This document shows, in pieces, positions 16,501 to 24,271 of a stretch of 29,498 nt of DNA. The position numbers were made by a program, and so were the translations under genes. The stretch's first letter is position 1; every line of letters begins with the position of its first letter. The notes beneath the pieces were generated by a model, which saw only the letters and a list, made by a program, of their open reading frames with translations, made no database searches and had not been told where the DNA came from. The DNA is from Bacteroidales bacterium (GTDB lineage: Bacteria; Bacteroidota; Bacteroidia; Bacteroidales; UBA7960): positions 1 to 29,498 of the forward strand of contig PWND01000229.1 of NCBI GenBank assembly GCA_003557965.1, written 5' to 3'.

Positions 16501-19500
16501 GACTTCCTTCGTAACCGGTAAATTCAACAGAAAATTCCATATATGAATCTTCAGGAACAGTGACATGGGTTATATAGTTGAAAGTTTCTGTATCGTTAGG
16601 ATCACCCATTGTTCCTATTTCTAATGTTGGAGAACCAGAAGCTACAAAAACAGCTTTTGCATAAAAATAAATACTAAGATCGCCAATATCAGCATTAAGG
16701 TTTGGAGTTATCAGGTAAACTTCGTCACCAGGTTCTTTCATTATTTTAATCGAATTTGGTGGTGAGTTACTAAAATCTAAAGTTGTTTCTACTGCTCCAC
16801 CTGCATCCGTGTTTGCAAACCAGCAATCAGGTAAGTCCGGAACAGCTACATCATCAAAATCTTCGCTGAGAGGTATGTCGAATGGCTCACAAACTATTGA
16901 GTCATCAGGCATAAGTGCAAAATCGTAATCGTTTCCATCAAATACAGCCTCAACAGTAATGGTTTCTTCAAGTGGATAATATCCGGGAGCTGATATATTC
17001 AATGTGTATGTTCCTTCCGGAAGGCTAAAAAAGGCATCGCCCTCTTGATCAGTGTAGTATGATTGTTCTGTATCGGTTACGAATATTTCTGCACCAGGTA
17101 TTCCTTCAAAAGTAAGCTCATCATAAACCCAAATATCAAGCTCCCATTTAGGGTCGGTAAATGTTAAAGTAAAAATAGCCGGTTCACCTATATCAAATTC
17201 AATGTAGCCTTCAAGCAAAAAACTCCCTTTTGAGTTTTTTGCTGATTTGTCAAAGTCTTCTTCAAACAGTAAGTCAATGGTTGCTGTTTCTTCATTAATG
17301 AAATCCACGTTATACGGGAAATATTCATGATGCTCTTCTATTTCAAGATAAACAGCTGTTACTTCAGTTGCATCATTCCATGTTACAGTTGTTTGAACAT
17401 TTGTAATGTCTTCGAAACTTGAGAATTCCCAGTTATCAGGGTTTATTGTTGCGCTAATTATTTCCCTGAAGTTAGCAGTTAAGAACACATCATTAGTGGG
17501 CATATTAAAGGAGTAAGGGTTATCTGTTTCTTCTAAAGAGCCATCATCCGTCCATTTATCAAAAACATAGTTTGGGTCGTCTGAAAAAGCTTCAACAGTA
17601 ATTAACTCTCCTTCCTCATAGCTTCCTTGTCCTGTTGTATACCCAACTCCCGCAGGATCAACATCTATAGACACTTCATAAACATCAGTACCTTCTATTT
17701 TAAAATGGGCAACCAGGGTTACATCTTCCGCGGGCATTTGATATTGAAACTCTTCACTTGTACTAATTGGAGAGCCATTTTTTCTCCAGTTTAAAAACTC
17801 AAAACCCTCTCCAGCCATTGCAAGCAATTCAATCAAGGTTCCGGCCAAATACGGGCCTTCACTTGGCTCACTTTCAACAAAGCCTGCTTCTTGATCAGGG
17901 TGTACTTCAAGCGTTAATGAGTAGAAAGTTGGGTAGTTGTGTTCATTTGCTTCACCCTGCCATTGCAAGTACGTGTATGACACTCCTTCTTCAATGTCCC
18001 ATATATCAATGAAATTCCATGTTTCAAAAGTTAAAGAAAAAACCATTTCATTTGTTGTTTTTCCTTCTCCTCCATCACTATTTTCCTGTCCTGAAGCAAT
18101 AATATCCCAGTAGCTGTTGGATATCTGCTCTGCTCCATCATCAAGCCCTATTAGGCCGCCAACTTTATCTGTTCCCGAAACAGCTCCTGTTGAATAGCTA
18201 TTGTTAATTGTTCCGACATTTTCTCCTACTAAACCACCAACAACTATACTACCTGAAACATTTCCTGTACTATAGCTATTTATAATTTGGCCATTCTCAT
18301 TTACCCCGACTAATCCTCCTAAATATGCACCACCATTTACTTCAGCTGTACTATAGCACTGAACAACATTTGTATTATCAATAAAGCCAATTAAACCTCC
18401 AATATCATGTAAGTTACCTGTTACTATTCCAGTACTATAGCAGTTATTAACTTCGCAAGCTTCAGCCTCACCTACTAATATCCCAACTTTCCTGTTGCTA
18501 ATAACATTTGCATTAACAACACCAAGGTTCTCTACTGTTGCTCCACGAATAGTTCCAAATAATCCGACATTACTATCAGTAGGGCGATTAATCGTCAAAT
18601 TTTCAATAATTTTATAATCTCCATCATAGTTGCCCATAAATGGTTCCCACTGATTTCCAATTGGTTCCCAGCCTTCGCCATTAATAAAATCGCTAGCTTC
18701 AAAATCAATATCTTCTAATTGTATAAAATGTTTATCGGAATGCTCATCGCCTAAAAAGAAGCGAACATTATTAAGGTGTTCTGCCGTTTCTATTTCCCAT
18801 GGGTCAATGCTTGTCCCTGATCCACCTGCAAATAAATCCTCATAATTAATTGTTCTTGCATAATATAAATTACGGCTACCTTCTCTATCATCAACCCAAA
18901 CAGCGTGTGCATGATTATTATTGCAAATGGCCAGGCTTGGATGTCGAAAATCAGCATCTACATCATTAAAAATGAGCGATGTTTCTCCTGGTTGCACAAC
19001 CCACACATGCCATCCCATATCATGAAGGTTGGTAATCTTTATAAAACCAATTGTGCCATCAGGAAAAACGGTTATATCGTAGTCATTTTCGTTACAGTGA
19101 TTGTCATTTCCGTCCAGCAATCCTTCAGATGTAAAGCTGTCTCCATCGTTTGTAGATTCAGCAATAATTATTCGGGAATAACCATTATTTATAGGATAAG
19201 CAGCATATACCATATTAGTCGTTCCAACTAAAACGGTAGGATTCGGTTTGTCAAACTCAGCCCAATCAGTTTCAAGTCCATTAACTCTAATGTTAGCGCT
19301 TATAGAACTTCCGTTGTCTGTTGCTTTTGCGAAATAGATGTCATCTTTGCCACCTTCCCGTCGTCCATCAATCCATACCATGTATAAATCTCCAGTGATA
19401 GGATCAATGTCTAACGAAGTATTGTTGTTCCCGGAAACACTCTCAACGGGGTCCTGATCATTAACTTGTAATGGTGCTTGAAAGTTATTGCCTCCATCAG

Positions 19501-20089
19501 AAGAGCTTACCAAAAAGTAATCTACCGGAGGCATACTTTTTTCTTTTTCGCCTTCTGACATTGAGCAATAAAAGATATGAACAAAATCATTATACACTCC
19601 AATACTTGGAAACACAGATCCGTCATCACTAGTTATCTGAATAGGTGTGTCAAATGAATTTCCGTGGTTCGTAGATTTCGTAAACCAAATGTTTACCCCT
19701 GAGCTACCCATTTCAGAGCCGGTAAAGCCTGTCCAGGTAACATAAACTCCACCGGACTCGTCGGCTACAATTGACGGCCATAGATTAATGTTTTGATCAT
19801 TTAAGCCCGACAGCAATAAGTCAGTAGAGAATGTCATTCCTCCATCTGCTGATTTGGAAAAATAAATATTATCAACCCCTGTTCTGTCATCTGACCATAC
19901 AACATAAACGTTGTCATCAGTTACAGCCAGCGATTTAGCAGAGGCTGTAACGTCAGCAGTATTATCGTCGTTAATGCGTAAATTACTTGTAACAATCTGC
20001 GATAGAACAGAGGAAGCAATCACATTTAGTACCATTATCATTATTATGAATGGTGCTTTACGGTTTAGAAAGAGTTTTGATTTTTTCAT
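10553..20089 (-). CDS. Giant multidomain T9SS-secreted protein (3178 residues)
   Basis: An exported mosaic surface or extracellular protein. Approximate residues: 1-31 signal peptide (basic MKKSK, hydrophobic core, cut near LSQ); 38-415 sialidase-like BNR region with Asp-box motifs such as SADGGMTF and STNDGDSF; 418-720 GLUG repeats; 725-877 two InlB-type repeats; 980-1055 carboxypeptidase-regulatory-like fold; 1060-1230 choice-of-anchor-J-like domain; 1230-1545 second GLUG block; 1563-1633 InlB-type repeat; 1635-1850 right-handed beta-helix (GGGIY motifs); 1850-2260 three tandem copies of an unrecognised module; 2400-2700 region with GWNFVGNPYTSALDF; 2715-3095 five InlB-type repeats; 3098-3178 T9SS type A sorting domain (YPNPSPGIINI, then GIYFVRI). 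No catalytic site is evident; adhesion or matrix binding is an inference. It appears monocistronic, with a terminator at 10488-10521. I found no strong -7 box in 20090-20224. Confidence 0.9.
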   Translation of the reverse strand: MKKSKLFLNRKAPFIIMIMVLNVIASSVLSQIVTSNLRINDDNTADVTASAKSLAVTDDNVYVVWSDDRTGVDNIYFSKSADGGMTFSTDLLLSGLNDQNINLWPSIVADESGGVYVTWTGFTGSEMGSSGVNIWFTKSTNHGNSFDTPIQITSDDGSVFPSIGVYNDFVHIFYCSMSEGEKEKSMPPVDYFLVSSSDGGNNFQAPLQVNDQDPVESVSGNNNTSLDIDPITGDLYMVWIDGRREGGKDDIYFAKATDNGSSISANIRVNGLETDWAEFDKPNPTVLVGTTNMVYAAYPINNGYSRIIIAESTNDGDSFTSEGLLDGNDNHCNENDYDITVFPDGTIGFIKITNLHDMGWHVWVVQPGETSLIFNDVDADFRHPSLAICNNNHAHAVWVDDREGSRNLYYARTINYEDLFAGGSGTSIDPWEIETAEHLNNVRFFLGDEHSDKHFIQLEDIDFEASDFINGEGWEPIGNQWEPFMGNYDGDYKIIENLTINRPTDSNVGLFGTIRGATVENLGVVNANVISNRKVGILVGEAEACEVNNCYSTGIVTGNLHDIGGLIGFIDNTNVVQCYSTAEVNGGAYLGGLVGVNENGQIINSYSTGNVSGSIVVGGLVGENVGTINNSYSTGAVSGTDKVGGLIGLDDGAEQISNSYWDIIASGQENSDGGEGKTTNEMVFSLTFETWNFIDIWDIEEGVSYTYLQWQGEANEHNYPTFYSLTLEVHPDQEAGFVESEPSEGPYLAGTLIELLAMAGEGFEFLNWRKNGSPISTSEEFQYQMPAEDVTLVAHFKIEGTDVYEVSIDVDPAGVGYTTGQGSYEEGELITVEAFSDDPNYVFDKWTDDGSLEETDNPYSFNMPTNDVFLTANFREIISATINPDNWEFSSFEDITNVQTTVTWNDATEVTAVYLEIEEHHEYFPYNVDFINEETATIDLLFEEDFDKSAKNSKGSFLLEGYIEFDIGEPAIFTLTFTDPKWELDIWVYDELTFEGIPGAEIFVTDTEQSYYTDQEGDAFFSLPEGTYTLNISAPGYYPLEETITVEAVFDGNDYDFALMPDDSIVCEPFDIPLSEDFDDVAVPDLPDCWFANTDAGGAVETTLDFSNSPPNSIKIMKEPGDEVYLITPNLNADIGDLSIYFYAKAVFVASGSPTLEIGTMGDPNDTETFNYITHVTVPEDSYMEFSVEFTGYEGSHKHIAFRLSNEIESQDIDISIDDIFIDYYFDDLFAGGSGTIAEPWQIATIEHLYNIRYYLGEEHTDKYFIQIEDIDFEGSDFIIGEGWEPIGNPFEVFQGNYDGNNKIIENLMINRPDDSNVGLFGYIRNATIENLGIVNADVTAGSKVGALIGGAGSNNVVYNCYSTGTVTAISIDAGGLIGISDAYVNQCYSTANVSAGTYVGGLIGANDGEIVQSYSTGDVSGTIRVGGLVGENDGTITNSYSTGSVSGSEESQSIGGLVGINAGEIIDCYSTGHVSGDNAVGGLVGLDDEAEPVINSYWDINTSGQDSSDGGEGKTTTEMITSSTFSAWDFSETWSIEEGESYPYLQWQTEPGDHNYPVIGTYSLTLLVSPEGAGSVTGEGVYEEGEEVSVAATANEGYVFVNWTDSDGAEQSSDAEYTFTMPAENVELTANFLDISSSICVTNGDNDGFGSLRWAVSLANQSDQPISICFNIEDNDTIVVSQEISISNRVNIDGINLFNDNNVVVQVDEPGVSDWRVFNIDAPEDSIYISNMTVMGGNLINIQSYGGGILVAGNSILNLDNVRVTASAASKGGGIYTSGTVMLSNSIINENHAEISGGGIYNNGELSLYSTDVYENSVDEGSTGSGIANDGSLSVEGSNVYANSWGSKSYSGFDISVTYGIVMLEDSNVDRIHLGAPVDESQGKTSHVYKEEGYEDYDIVLLLSGSSIDYLYAYDDFSEGEKTARGGFAVGGFTSNKEVPNQLGSIDVEHEVDFIDINIQTDNGVLVNNGNLKATNSSVSKTGKLDEGYGISVTYGSVILDDSDVDRIHLGAPVIEEGKNIRNYKLEGYEDYDIVLLLAEATIDYLYAYDDSTEEDKTARGGFAVGGFTTGKRPPSQVGSVVIEHQVDFNNILIHTDDGMLVHKGNLNAKNSSVRRWGKPDEGYGIAVTYGSVILDDSDVDRIHLGAPVIEEEGKNNRNYKLEGYEDYDIVLLLADAEIDYLYAFDDYTEEDKTARGGFAVGGFTSNKEAQFNSSEQKRGAENAVGQFDVAHEVDFYHISGDFLIDEWSVNKGELEIFRNGSKPGAKIIAQTIELSGGSFVAGDSEKTNGEIKIETGKVKMLSSSKNNTVVPSFLMLGSGVSLSKPQHPDKEDAFIEIGANCAITLKGNASVSANEGEVLFDMSDDASVIIDGDDVVLVGSIRVQRLLTDSRGFVSAPVANYDIPHDEADFAIWDEPGMDWEPVSTGVFEQMKGYYADFEDDMLLINFTGDIPQATQSIDLTNSNVENINEYGWNFVGNPYTSALDFEVISETFNGIENVYYTLDPETGNYRVYQKGGLAINNGSRLISVGRGFFLKSTVENSTFGLGKGKVHNIIGLLDLQDVESKTTNDYVLITVSNETFSDQTLVGVSENATNTYQSNMDALKLFAPEIPQLYTVINENGKEDINLAINIIDIPFADVEVVPMNFRAEDDQEFTIAASGGNSKKHITAHLKDLVTGDVTMITDGGSYTFTTDGIEDRFELYFEHTYSIDFHVADGFGTISAEVDGEEINSGSKVSEGKDVMFTATPSYGYKIYEWTINGEVVEDYTSSTLIINEVTENLSISVAFESALYNLTIAVEGQGITMPEAGTHEYVEGTTVVLYASALEGNEFEKWIINEEEFTTQAIQLTITSDVLATAYFVETEDPQFNLTINIEGQGTTLPPGGTHVYNEGQDVSLNAFAEAGWVFEGWSGDLESTDATETITMDSDKTITATFTEIVYHTLTINIVGQGLVEVDGLVYTEAVTVEEGSILALEAIADAGWIFEDWSGDLVSTDATETITMDSDKTITATFMEIVYHTLTINIVGQGLVEVDSEPYTEAVTVEDGSILALEAIAADGWIFEGWSGDLVSTDVIETITMDDDKNITATFSEDVYISMVNDHDIIIYPNPSPGIINIVSSVNINEIQVLDLAGKIQYVQKPVDRKAELILNNLKPGIYFVRIYTDKGVTIRKLQIVK
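10800..11495 (-). repeat. Tandem InlB-type coding repeats, 231-bp period
   Basis: Equivalent points GTAGC(A/T)GT lie at 10821, 11052 and 11283, an exact 231-bp (77-codon) period. The two copies nearest the 3' end of the gene are close to identical over most of their length (for example the GTAATAGTTTCT and CTCAAGAGCTAATATGCT blocks); the third is more diverged. Each encodes an InlB-type repeat with LTINIVGQGL, a GW-x-FE-x-WSGDL core and ETITMDSDK. The period equals that of the array at 1-740. Confidence 0.88.
13310..14550 (-). repeat. Three tandem copies of an unrecognised ~136-residue module
   Basis: Equivalent points lie at 14460, 14052 and 13647, spacings of 408 and 405 bp (136 and 135 codons). 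Each copy encodes ISVTYG-like, VDRIHLGAP, an EGYEDYDIVLLL stretch, IDYLYAYDD and KTARGGFAVGGFT, then E-H-x-V-D-F. The two copies nearer the 3' end are most alike in DNA, pointing to recent duplication. It follows a beta-helix region, but I do not recognise the module as a named family. Confidence 0.85.
15440..16420 (-). repeat. GLUG block, second copy of an internal duplication
   Basis: This segment (residues about 1230-1545) and 17920-18840 encode the same module in the same order: LFAGGSGT, a DKxFIQxEDIDFE stretch, GEGWEPIGN, NYDG, IIENL, INRPxDSNVGLFG, then a series of GLUG repeats (GGLIG, YSTGxVSG) and NSYWDI ending in DGGEGKTT. DNA similarity is clear along the block. An InlB-type repeat follows each copy. 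Confidence 0.8.
17920..18840 (-). repeat. GLUG block, first copy of an internal duplication
   Basis: This is the N-terminal partner of the block at 15440-16420, residues about 418-720. It begins with LFAGGSGTSIDPWEIET and ends with SYWDI and DGGEGKTT. The two copies are separated by about 1.5 kb coding two InlB-type repeats, a carboxypeptidase-regulatory-like fold and an anchor-J-like domain. The segmental duplication explains part of the protein's length. Confidence 0.8.
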
Positions 20090-20224
20090 TTTTGCGGTAT
20101 TGGTTAAACGTTAGGTAAGCTTTGCTTTTTTTATCTAGCTTGTTTTTATTATCTAGTAAAAATAATAAAAATTTACAAAATTTCACAAAAAACAACCAAG
20201 TCATAAAGTTGTCACTAAGCGTTT

Positions 20225-20956
20225 TTAAAACAATTCAATTTCCTGGTAGTTGACTTTTTCTATAGCACTTTCTGTGTTTCTGTTGTTTTTAGGGTTGTTA
20301 AGAGTACGGCTTACTGTATATGCTTCAAGATTACTTTCGTGAATGGGATTAATTAGTCTTTTTATTTGCGTTTCTTCGAGTCTGGGATTTATCCATTCTT
20401 TTTCCTTTGAACGCGGAATAATAAGAGGCATTCTTTTTTTTCGGTTGTGAATTTTTGCCATAAGGGGGTTTGCCTCGGTAGTAATTATAGAAAATGTTTG
20501 TTTAACTTCTCCTGTTTCCTTGTTTGTCCATTCATCGTGAATACATCCTAATGAAAAAATAGTTTCACCGGTGTGTTTAATAAAATATGGATATTTAATT
20601 TTCTTTACTTCCCTCCACTCAAAAAAACCACTTACAGGAAGCAGGCAACGCCTGTATTTAACAGCTGCTTTAAAAGATGGCTTTTCAAACAAGGTTTCAC
20701 CCTTTGCGTTTAGTGTTTTGTTTTTTATCATGGCTGCTTCTTTCTCGCTTTTTATCCAAAAAGGTATTAAGCCCCAATCAAGCAAAAGCACTCCATTGTT
20801 GTTTATAACCGGAAGTGCCGGATTCGAAAATCCACTTACAAAATAATAAAGAGGCAATTCCCTTTCATTAATTTTTATGTTTTCGGGAATTACCTCTTTA
20901 TATCTGTCTGCAAGCTTTTTCAGCTTTTTTTCAAGGTATGCTATATTATAGCACAT
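20225..20956 (-). CDS. SRAP-family protein (YedK/HMCES-like abasic-site DNA-protein crosslinker)
   Basis: The 243-residue product belongs to the SOS response-associated peptidase family, whose members protect abasic sites in single-stranded DNA by forming a covalent thiazolidine link through Cys2. The start MCYN places the catalytic Cys at position 2, which fixes the start codon. Other expected residues are present: N83 in LNAKGE, E113 in SGFFEW and H170 in AKIHNRKKRMP; LDWGLIPFW (about 59-67) is also typical. It is a stand-alone gene on the minus strand between the giant protein gene and an exported hypothetical protein gene, with no obvious SOS box. All catalytic residues are intact. Confidence 0.96.
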   Translation of the reverse strand: MCYNIAYLEKKLKKLADRYKEVIPENIKINERELPLYYFVSGFSNPALPVINNNGVLLLDWGLIPFWIKSEKEAAMIKNKTLNAKGETLFEKPSFKAAVKYRRCLLPVSGFFEWREVKKIKYPYFIKHTGETIFSLGCIHDEWTNKETGEVKQTFSIITTEANPLMAKIHNRKKRMPLIIPRSKEKEWINPRLEETQIKRLINPIHESNLEAYTVSRTLNNPKNNRNTESAIEKVNYQEIELF

Positions 20957-20998
20957 TTATCGTTTTTATTAAAGCACTTTTTTTTTCGGCAAAATGGA

Positions 20999-21625
20999 TT
21001 AATCAGTATGTTTTCTTCTCCAGTCAGGGTATAGGTCTCCGCTTTCTTCAATCACATTGCGAATAGTTCTTGCCCAGTGATTTCTAAAGCCAAAACCGCC
21101 GGTCTCGCCTTGCATTTTTTTCGTAAGCAAAACCTTTTTTGACTCAATATCAAAAAAAGTCACATACATAGTCCCTATTTCAGTAGCTTTATTGAAAGAT
21201 TCAATAATAAAAACCAGGCCCAGGCCACTATGGTCAGTTTCGTATTCACTGATAATATTTTGCACTATTTCTTCTGAAAGCTCGTGTGTTTCCCAGGCTT
21301 CAAGTACTAATTCATCTGGGTCAACCTGTGTGTTTCTTGGAGTAACCACACTTAAATCATTATGAACCGTTCTTTTTCTGAAACTTTGCTTAATGTTATA
21401 CCTGTTAGGTTCATTAATAATAAGGTTGTTCCACGACCTGTAAACTCGGTTTACAATTTGAAACGGATCGCTAAAGCCTTCCGGCCCAATCATTTTAGCC
21501 TCAGAAAAATCAAGGCCAAACCAAACAACTTCGTCAGAGGTAAATACATCTTCAACCGATTGTGCTTTCAACGTAGTCATACCTGCCAGTGATGCTAAAA
21601 AAATTATAATAACAGCTTTTTTCAT
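20999..21625 (-). CDS. Exported hypothetical protein
   Basis: The preferred start is the ATG at 21625, giving 208 residues and a clear signal peptide (MKKAVIIIFLASLAG, cut near LKAQ); an upstream ATG at 21673 would put 16 polar residues before it. There is no lipobox cysteine. The mature part is mixed alpha/beta, with DEVVWFGLDFSEAKMIG near the N-terminus, a region rich in charged residues, GLGLVFIIESFNKA and MYVTFFDIESKKVL, and ends with a conserved-looking GGFGFRNHWARTIRN. I do not recognise a named family. It lies 93 bp after ackA on the same strand and may be co-transcribed with it. Confidence 0.8.
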   Translation of the reverse strand: MKKAVIIIFLASLAGMTTLKAQSVEDVFTSDEVVWFGLDFSEAKMIGPEGFSDPFQIVNRVYRSWNNLIINEPNRYNIKQSFRKRTVHNDLSVVTPRNTQVDPDELVLEAWETHELSEEIVQNIISEYETDHSGLGLVFIIESFNKATEIGTMYVTFFDIESKKVLLTKKMQGETGGFGFRNHWARTIRNVIEESGDLYPDWRRKHTD

Positions 21626-21718
21626 AGTTGATTTTTTTGTGTTAATAAATGGTTTTCTGTTTCTAAAACACAAAGTTACAAAAACATATTTGTATTAAAA
21701 ACAGGATATTAACATACT

Positions 21719-22930
21719 CTATTTATCTTTATAAACAAGCCTCATTGTATCATTTGCAATAACAAGTTCCTCATTAGTTGGCACCACCATAACTTTCACT
21801 TTTGATTCAGGTTTTGAAATCTCTTGCAGCTTACTTCTAAGGCCTTCGTTTTTATCGTGGTCAAAAAGCAACCCTGTAAACTCCAGTCCTTTACAAATTG
21901 CTTCTCTTGTTTCGGGCCCGTTTTCTCCAACACCTCCTGTAAACACAAGCAAGTCAAGACCTCCCATAGCTGCACTATAGGCTCCAATATATTTTTTAAT
22001 TCTATAAAAATACATTTCCAGGGCTAAGTTTGCTCTTTCGTTATTTTCATTCCATGCTGCATTTTCGATATCCCTCATATCCATTGAAACACCACTAATA
22101 CCTAAAACTCCGCTTTTTTTATTAATTAAACTGTTCGCTTCATCAAGATCAAGGTTAAGCTTTTTCATTAAATATAGCATAGCTCCGAGGTCAAGGTCGC
22201 CGCATCTTGTTCCCATAATAAGTCCTTCTACCGGGGTAAGCCCCATTGAGGTGTCAACAGATTTTCCATTATGTATTGCAGCTACAGAGGCACCATTTCC
22301 TAAATGACAAGTTACTGCCCTGACATGGTCTTTGGGAATAAAAAGTGCATCGCAGGCTGTTTCGAAAACAAATTTATGGCTTGTACCATGAAAGCCATAC
22401 CTGCGAATTTTATGCTCCTCATAAAAAGAATATGGCAAAGCATACATATATGCATAGTCTGGCATTGTTTGGTGAAATGCTGTGTCAAAAACAGCTACCT
22501 GGGGAATATCAGGAAGAAGTTTTTCCATAGAGACTATTCCTTTCAGGTTGGCCGGATTATGCAGTGGTGCAAGCTCTATACATTTTTCAATCTCCTTTTT
22601 TGCTTGCTCGCAAATAACTGCACTGGAAGAAAACTTTTCTCCTCCATGAGCTACTCTGTGCCCAATTGCAAAAATTTCATTGTGGCTTTCAATTACCCCA
22701 TGACTGGGGTCTATTAAAGCTTTTAAAATCAAGTTAATTCCTACTTCGTGATTTGACACATCCTGGATAAGCAAATACTTCTCTTTTCCCTTTGGGTGGT
22801 GTTTTAACTCGCTATCTTTCATGCCAATTCTTTCAAGAATTCCTTTTGCAAGCAATTCTGCATTGTTGGCCATGTTTAGCAATTGATACTTAATTGAAGA
22901 ACTTCCGCAGTTTAATACTAAAATTTTCAT
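21719..22930 (-). CDS. ackA: Acetate kinase
   Basis: The 403-residue product has the usual acetate kinase length and motifs: LVLNCGSSSIKYQLL at the N-terminus, IGHRVAHGGEKF (about residues 88-99), VFDTAFHQTMP with the catalytic Asp, YGFHGTSHKFV and CHLGNGASVAAI, and FTGGVGENGPETRE. It interconverts acetyl phosphate and acetate with ADP/ATP, the last step of fermentative acetate production. The usual partner pta is not in the window on either side. A TATTTTTG -7-like box lies at 23020-23027 upstream. The divergent DUF4271 gene starts 141 bp away. Confidence 0.98.
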   Translation of the reverse strand: MKILVLNCGSSSIKYQLLNMANNAELLAKGILERIGMKDSELKHHPKGKEKYLLIQDVSNHEVGINLILKALIDPSHGVIESHNEIFAIGHRVAHGGEKFSSSAVICEQAKKEIEKCIELAPLHNPANLKGIVSMEKLLPDIPQVAVFDTAFHQTMPDYAYMYALPYSFYEEHKIRRYGFHGTSHKFVFETACDALFIPKDHVRAVTCHLGNGASVAAIHNGKSVDTSMGLTPVEGLIMGTRCGDLDLGAMLYLMKKLNLDLDEANSLINKKSGVLGISGVSMDMRDIENAAWNENNERANLALEMYFYRIKKYIGAYSAAMGGLDLLVFTGGVGENGPETREAICKGLEFTGLLFDHDKNEGLRSKLQEISKPESKVKVMVVPTNEELVIANDTMRLVYKDK

Positions 22931-23071
22931 TCGCTAGTAAGTTTATATTTAGTTAATAATAAAATTATGTTTAATACTTTTTTGACAATTTGTAAAATTA
23001 GAATTATTTGTTTTTGCAGCAAAAATAAATGTGTAAAAAAAGAATTAAATTTGCAAAAATTCTATGCAGGT

Positions 23072-24232
23072 ATGCGGATTATATTATCATTGTTGATTTT
23101 TTCTATTACAATGCTTTTAACAGGTTCTCTACTGGTTTGCGCAAACTTTGCATCATCCTTGCACACACACAGTTTTTACTATCTTCAAGACACTATTGAT
23201 TCACCTGTTAATCGGGAAATACCTGTGTCAGATACAACAGAAACTTTTGTGCCGGATACTGTTATCGACCGGGAAGTACCTGTCGCATCAGACACTATTA
23301 TTGAGGCAGATGAAATTATTATAAAGCCTGACACCGTTGCTGTTGATACAATTGCTACTGATACTCTGGATTTACCTGATGAGGCAGAGGTAGTCAGAGA
23401 GCCTGAAAAACCGAGGCCACCGGTTAGCCCGGCTGTTAAAAAGCCTGCTTATACAGTATTATTTGATTCTATTTTAACTAACCCCAGTGCGAAACCTAAA
23501 ACATATTCAGGCAACGAGTTTTTTAACGAGCACTTTTTGACAACTGAAAAAATTTCTCCTGAAAAAAACAAACCTGATAAGCAAAACTGGCCTATAATAG
23601 TTCTTATTGTTATTGCAGGCCTTGTTGGCCTTGCAAGATATCTGCAACCGTCAGGAATAAAGCAAAGCTTTAAAGGCGCATTAAACAACCATAATTTTCA
23701 ATTACTGATTAAAGAACAAAACCCCTTTAGTGAGTGGTTTTCACATATTATGATATTTTGCTTTGTGGCTTGTTTTTCATTACTGGCTTATCAAAGCATT
23801 CTAATATTGGACTTAATAAAAATAGAAAATACTGCACAAAGCCTGCAAATCTATTTCACTATAATGGCTTTAGTAATGGCATTTTATATATTGAAGTATG
23901 CAGGATTGAGGTTTGTCGGTTTTGTTTTTAAAGCCAACGTTGCATCTGCATCATATTTTAAAAACATCCTGCTTTTTAACCAAATCATAGCAATCGCTTT
24001 GTTCCCATTATTAATGTACAATGCTATATACATTGCTTATAGCGTAATAGTTGTAGCATGGGGTTTGTTTGCTTTTTTAAGCATTATAAAGGTTTTAAGA
24101 AGTGTGGCAATTGGACATAGTGTATCAAATTTTTCACTGTATTATTTATTTTTGTACCTTTGTGCCGTTGAAATAATGCCTTTATTAATCATTATTAAGG
24201 CTTCTGTCAATTACTTTAGAGAAATTCAATAG
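23072..24232 (+). CDS. DUF4271 membrane protein
   Basis: The preferred start is ATG 23072 (386 residues), which gives an N-terminal hydrophobic segment of signal-peptide type (MRIILSLLIFSITMLLTGSL); an upstream ATG at 22967 would add 35 residues with no obvious role. A long Pro/Asp/Thr/Val-rich linker follows, with repeated DTI/DTV elements (DTVAVDTIATDTLDLPDE), and one membrane segment (WPIIVLIVIAGLVGLA). The C-terminal half has about six hydrophobic helices beginning at NPFSEWFSHIMIFCFVACF, the DUF4271 region. Function is unknown; in Bacteroidota this family commonly precedes hemD, as here (39 bp upstream). Confidence 0.85.
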   Translation: MRIILSLLIFSITMLLTGSLLVCANFASSLHTHSFYYLQDTIDSPVNREIPVSDTTETFVPDTVIDREVPVASDTIIEADEIIIKPDTVAVDTIATDTLDLPDEAEVVREPEKPRPPVSPAVKKPAYTVLFDSILTNPSAKPKTYSGNEFFNEHFLTTEKISPEKNKPDKQNWPIIVLIVIAGLVGLARYLQPSGIKQSFKGALNNHNFQLLIKEQNPFSEWFSHIMIFCFVACFSLLAYQSILILDLIKIENTAQSLQIYFTIMALVMAFYILKYAGLRFVGFVFKANVASASYFKNILLFNQIIAIALFPLLMYNAIYIAYSVIVVAWGLFAFLSIIKVLRSVAIGHSVSNFSLYYLFLYLCAVEIMPLLIIIKASVNYFREIQ

Positions 24233-24256
24233 CATAATTAACAAAATAATAAAGTT

Positions 24257-24263
24257 AAAGGAG
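24257..24263 (+). promoter_or_regulatory. Ribosome binding site supporting a TTG start of hemD
   Basis: AAAGGAG at 24257-24263 lies 8 bases before the TTG at 24272. This good Shine-Dalgarno match, rare in this otherwise weak-RBS window, supports TTG as the true start. No ATG in the same frame lies near the expected N-terminus. Confidence 0.6.
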
Positions 24264-24271
24264 CGGTTAAA

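Noticed and set aside
21626..21673. Upstream start for the exported hypothetical protein
   Set aside because: It would place 16 polar and basic residues before an otherwise ideal signal peptide beginning with MKKA.
22967..23071. Upstream start for the DUF4271 protein
   Set aside because: The added 35 residues are not family-like and would bury the hydrophobic N-terminal signal; it would also leave only 36 bp between the divergent starts.
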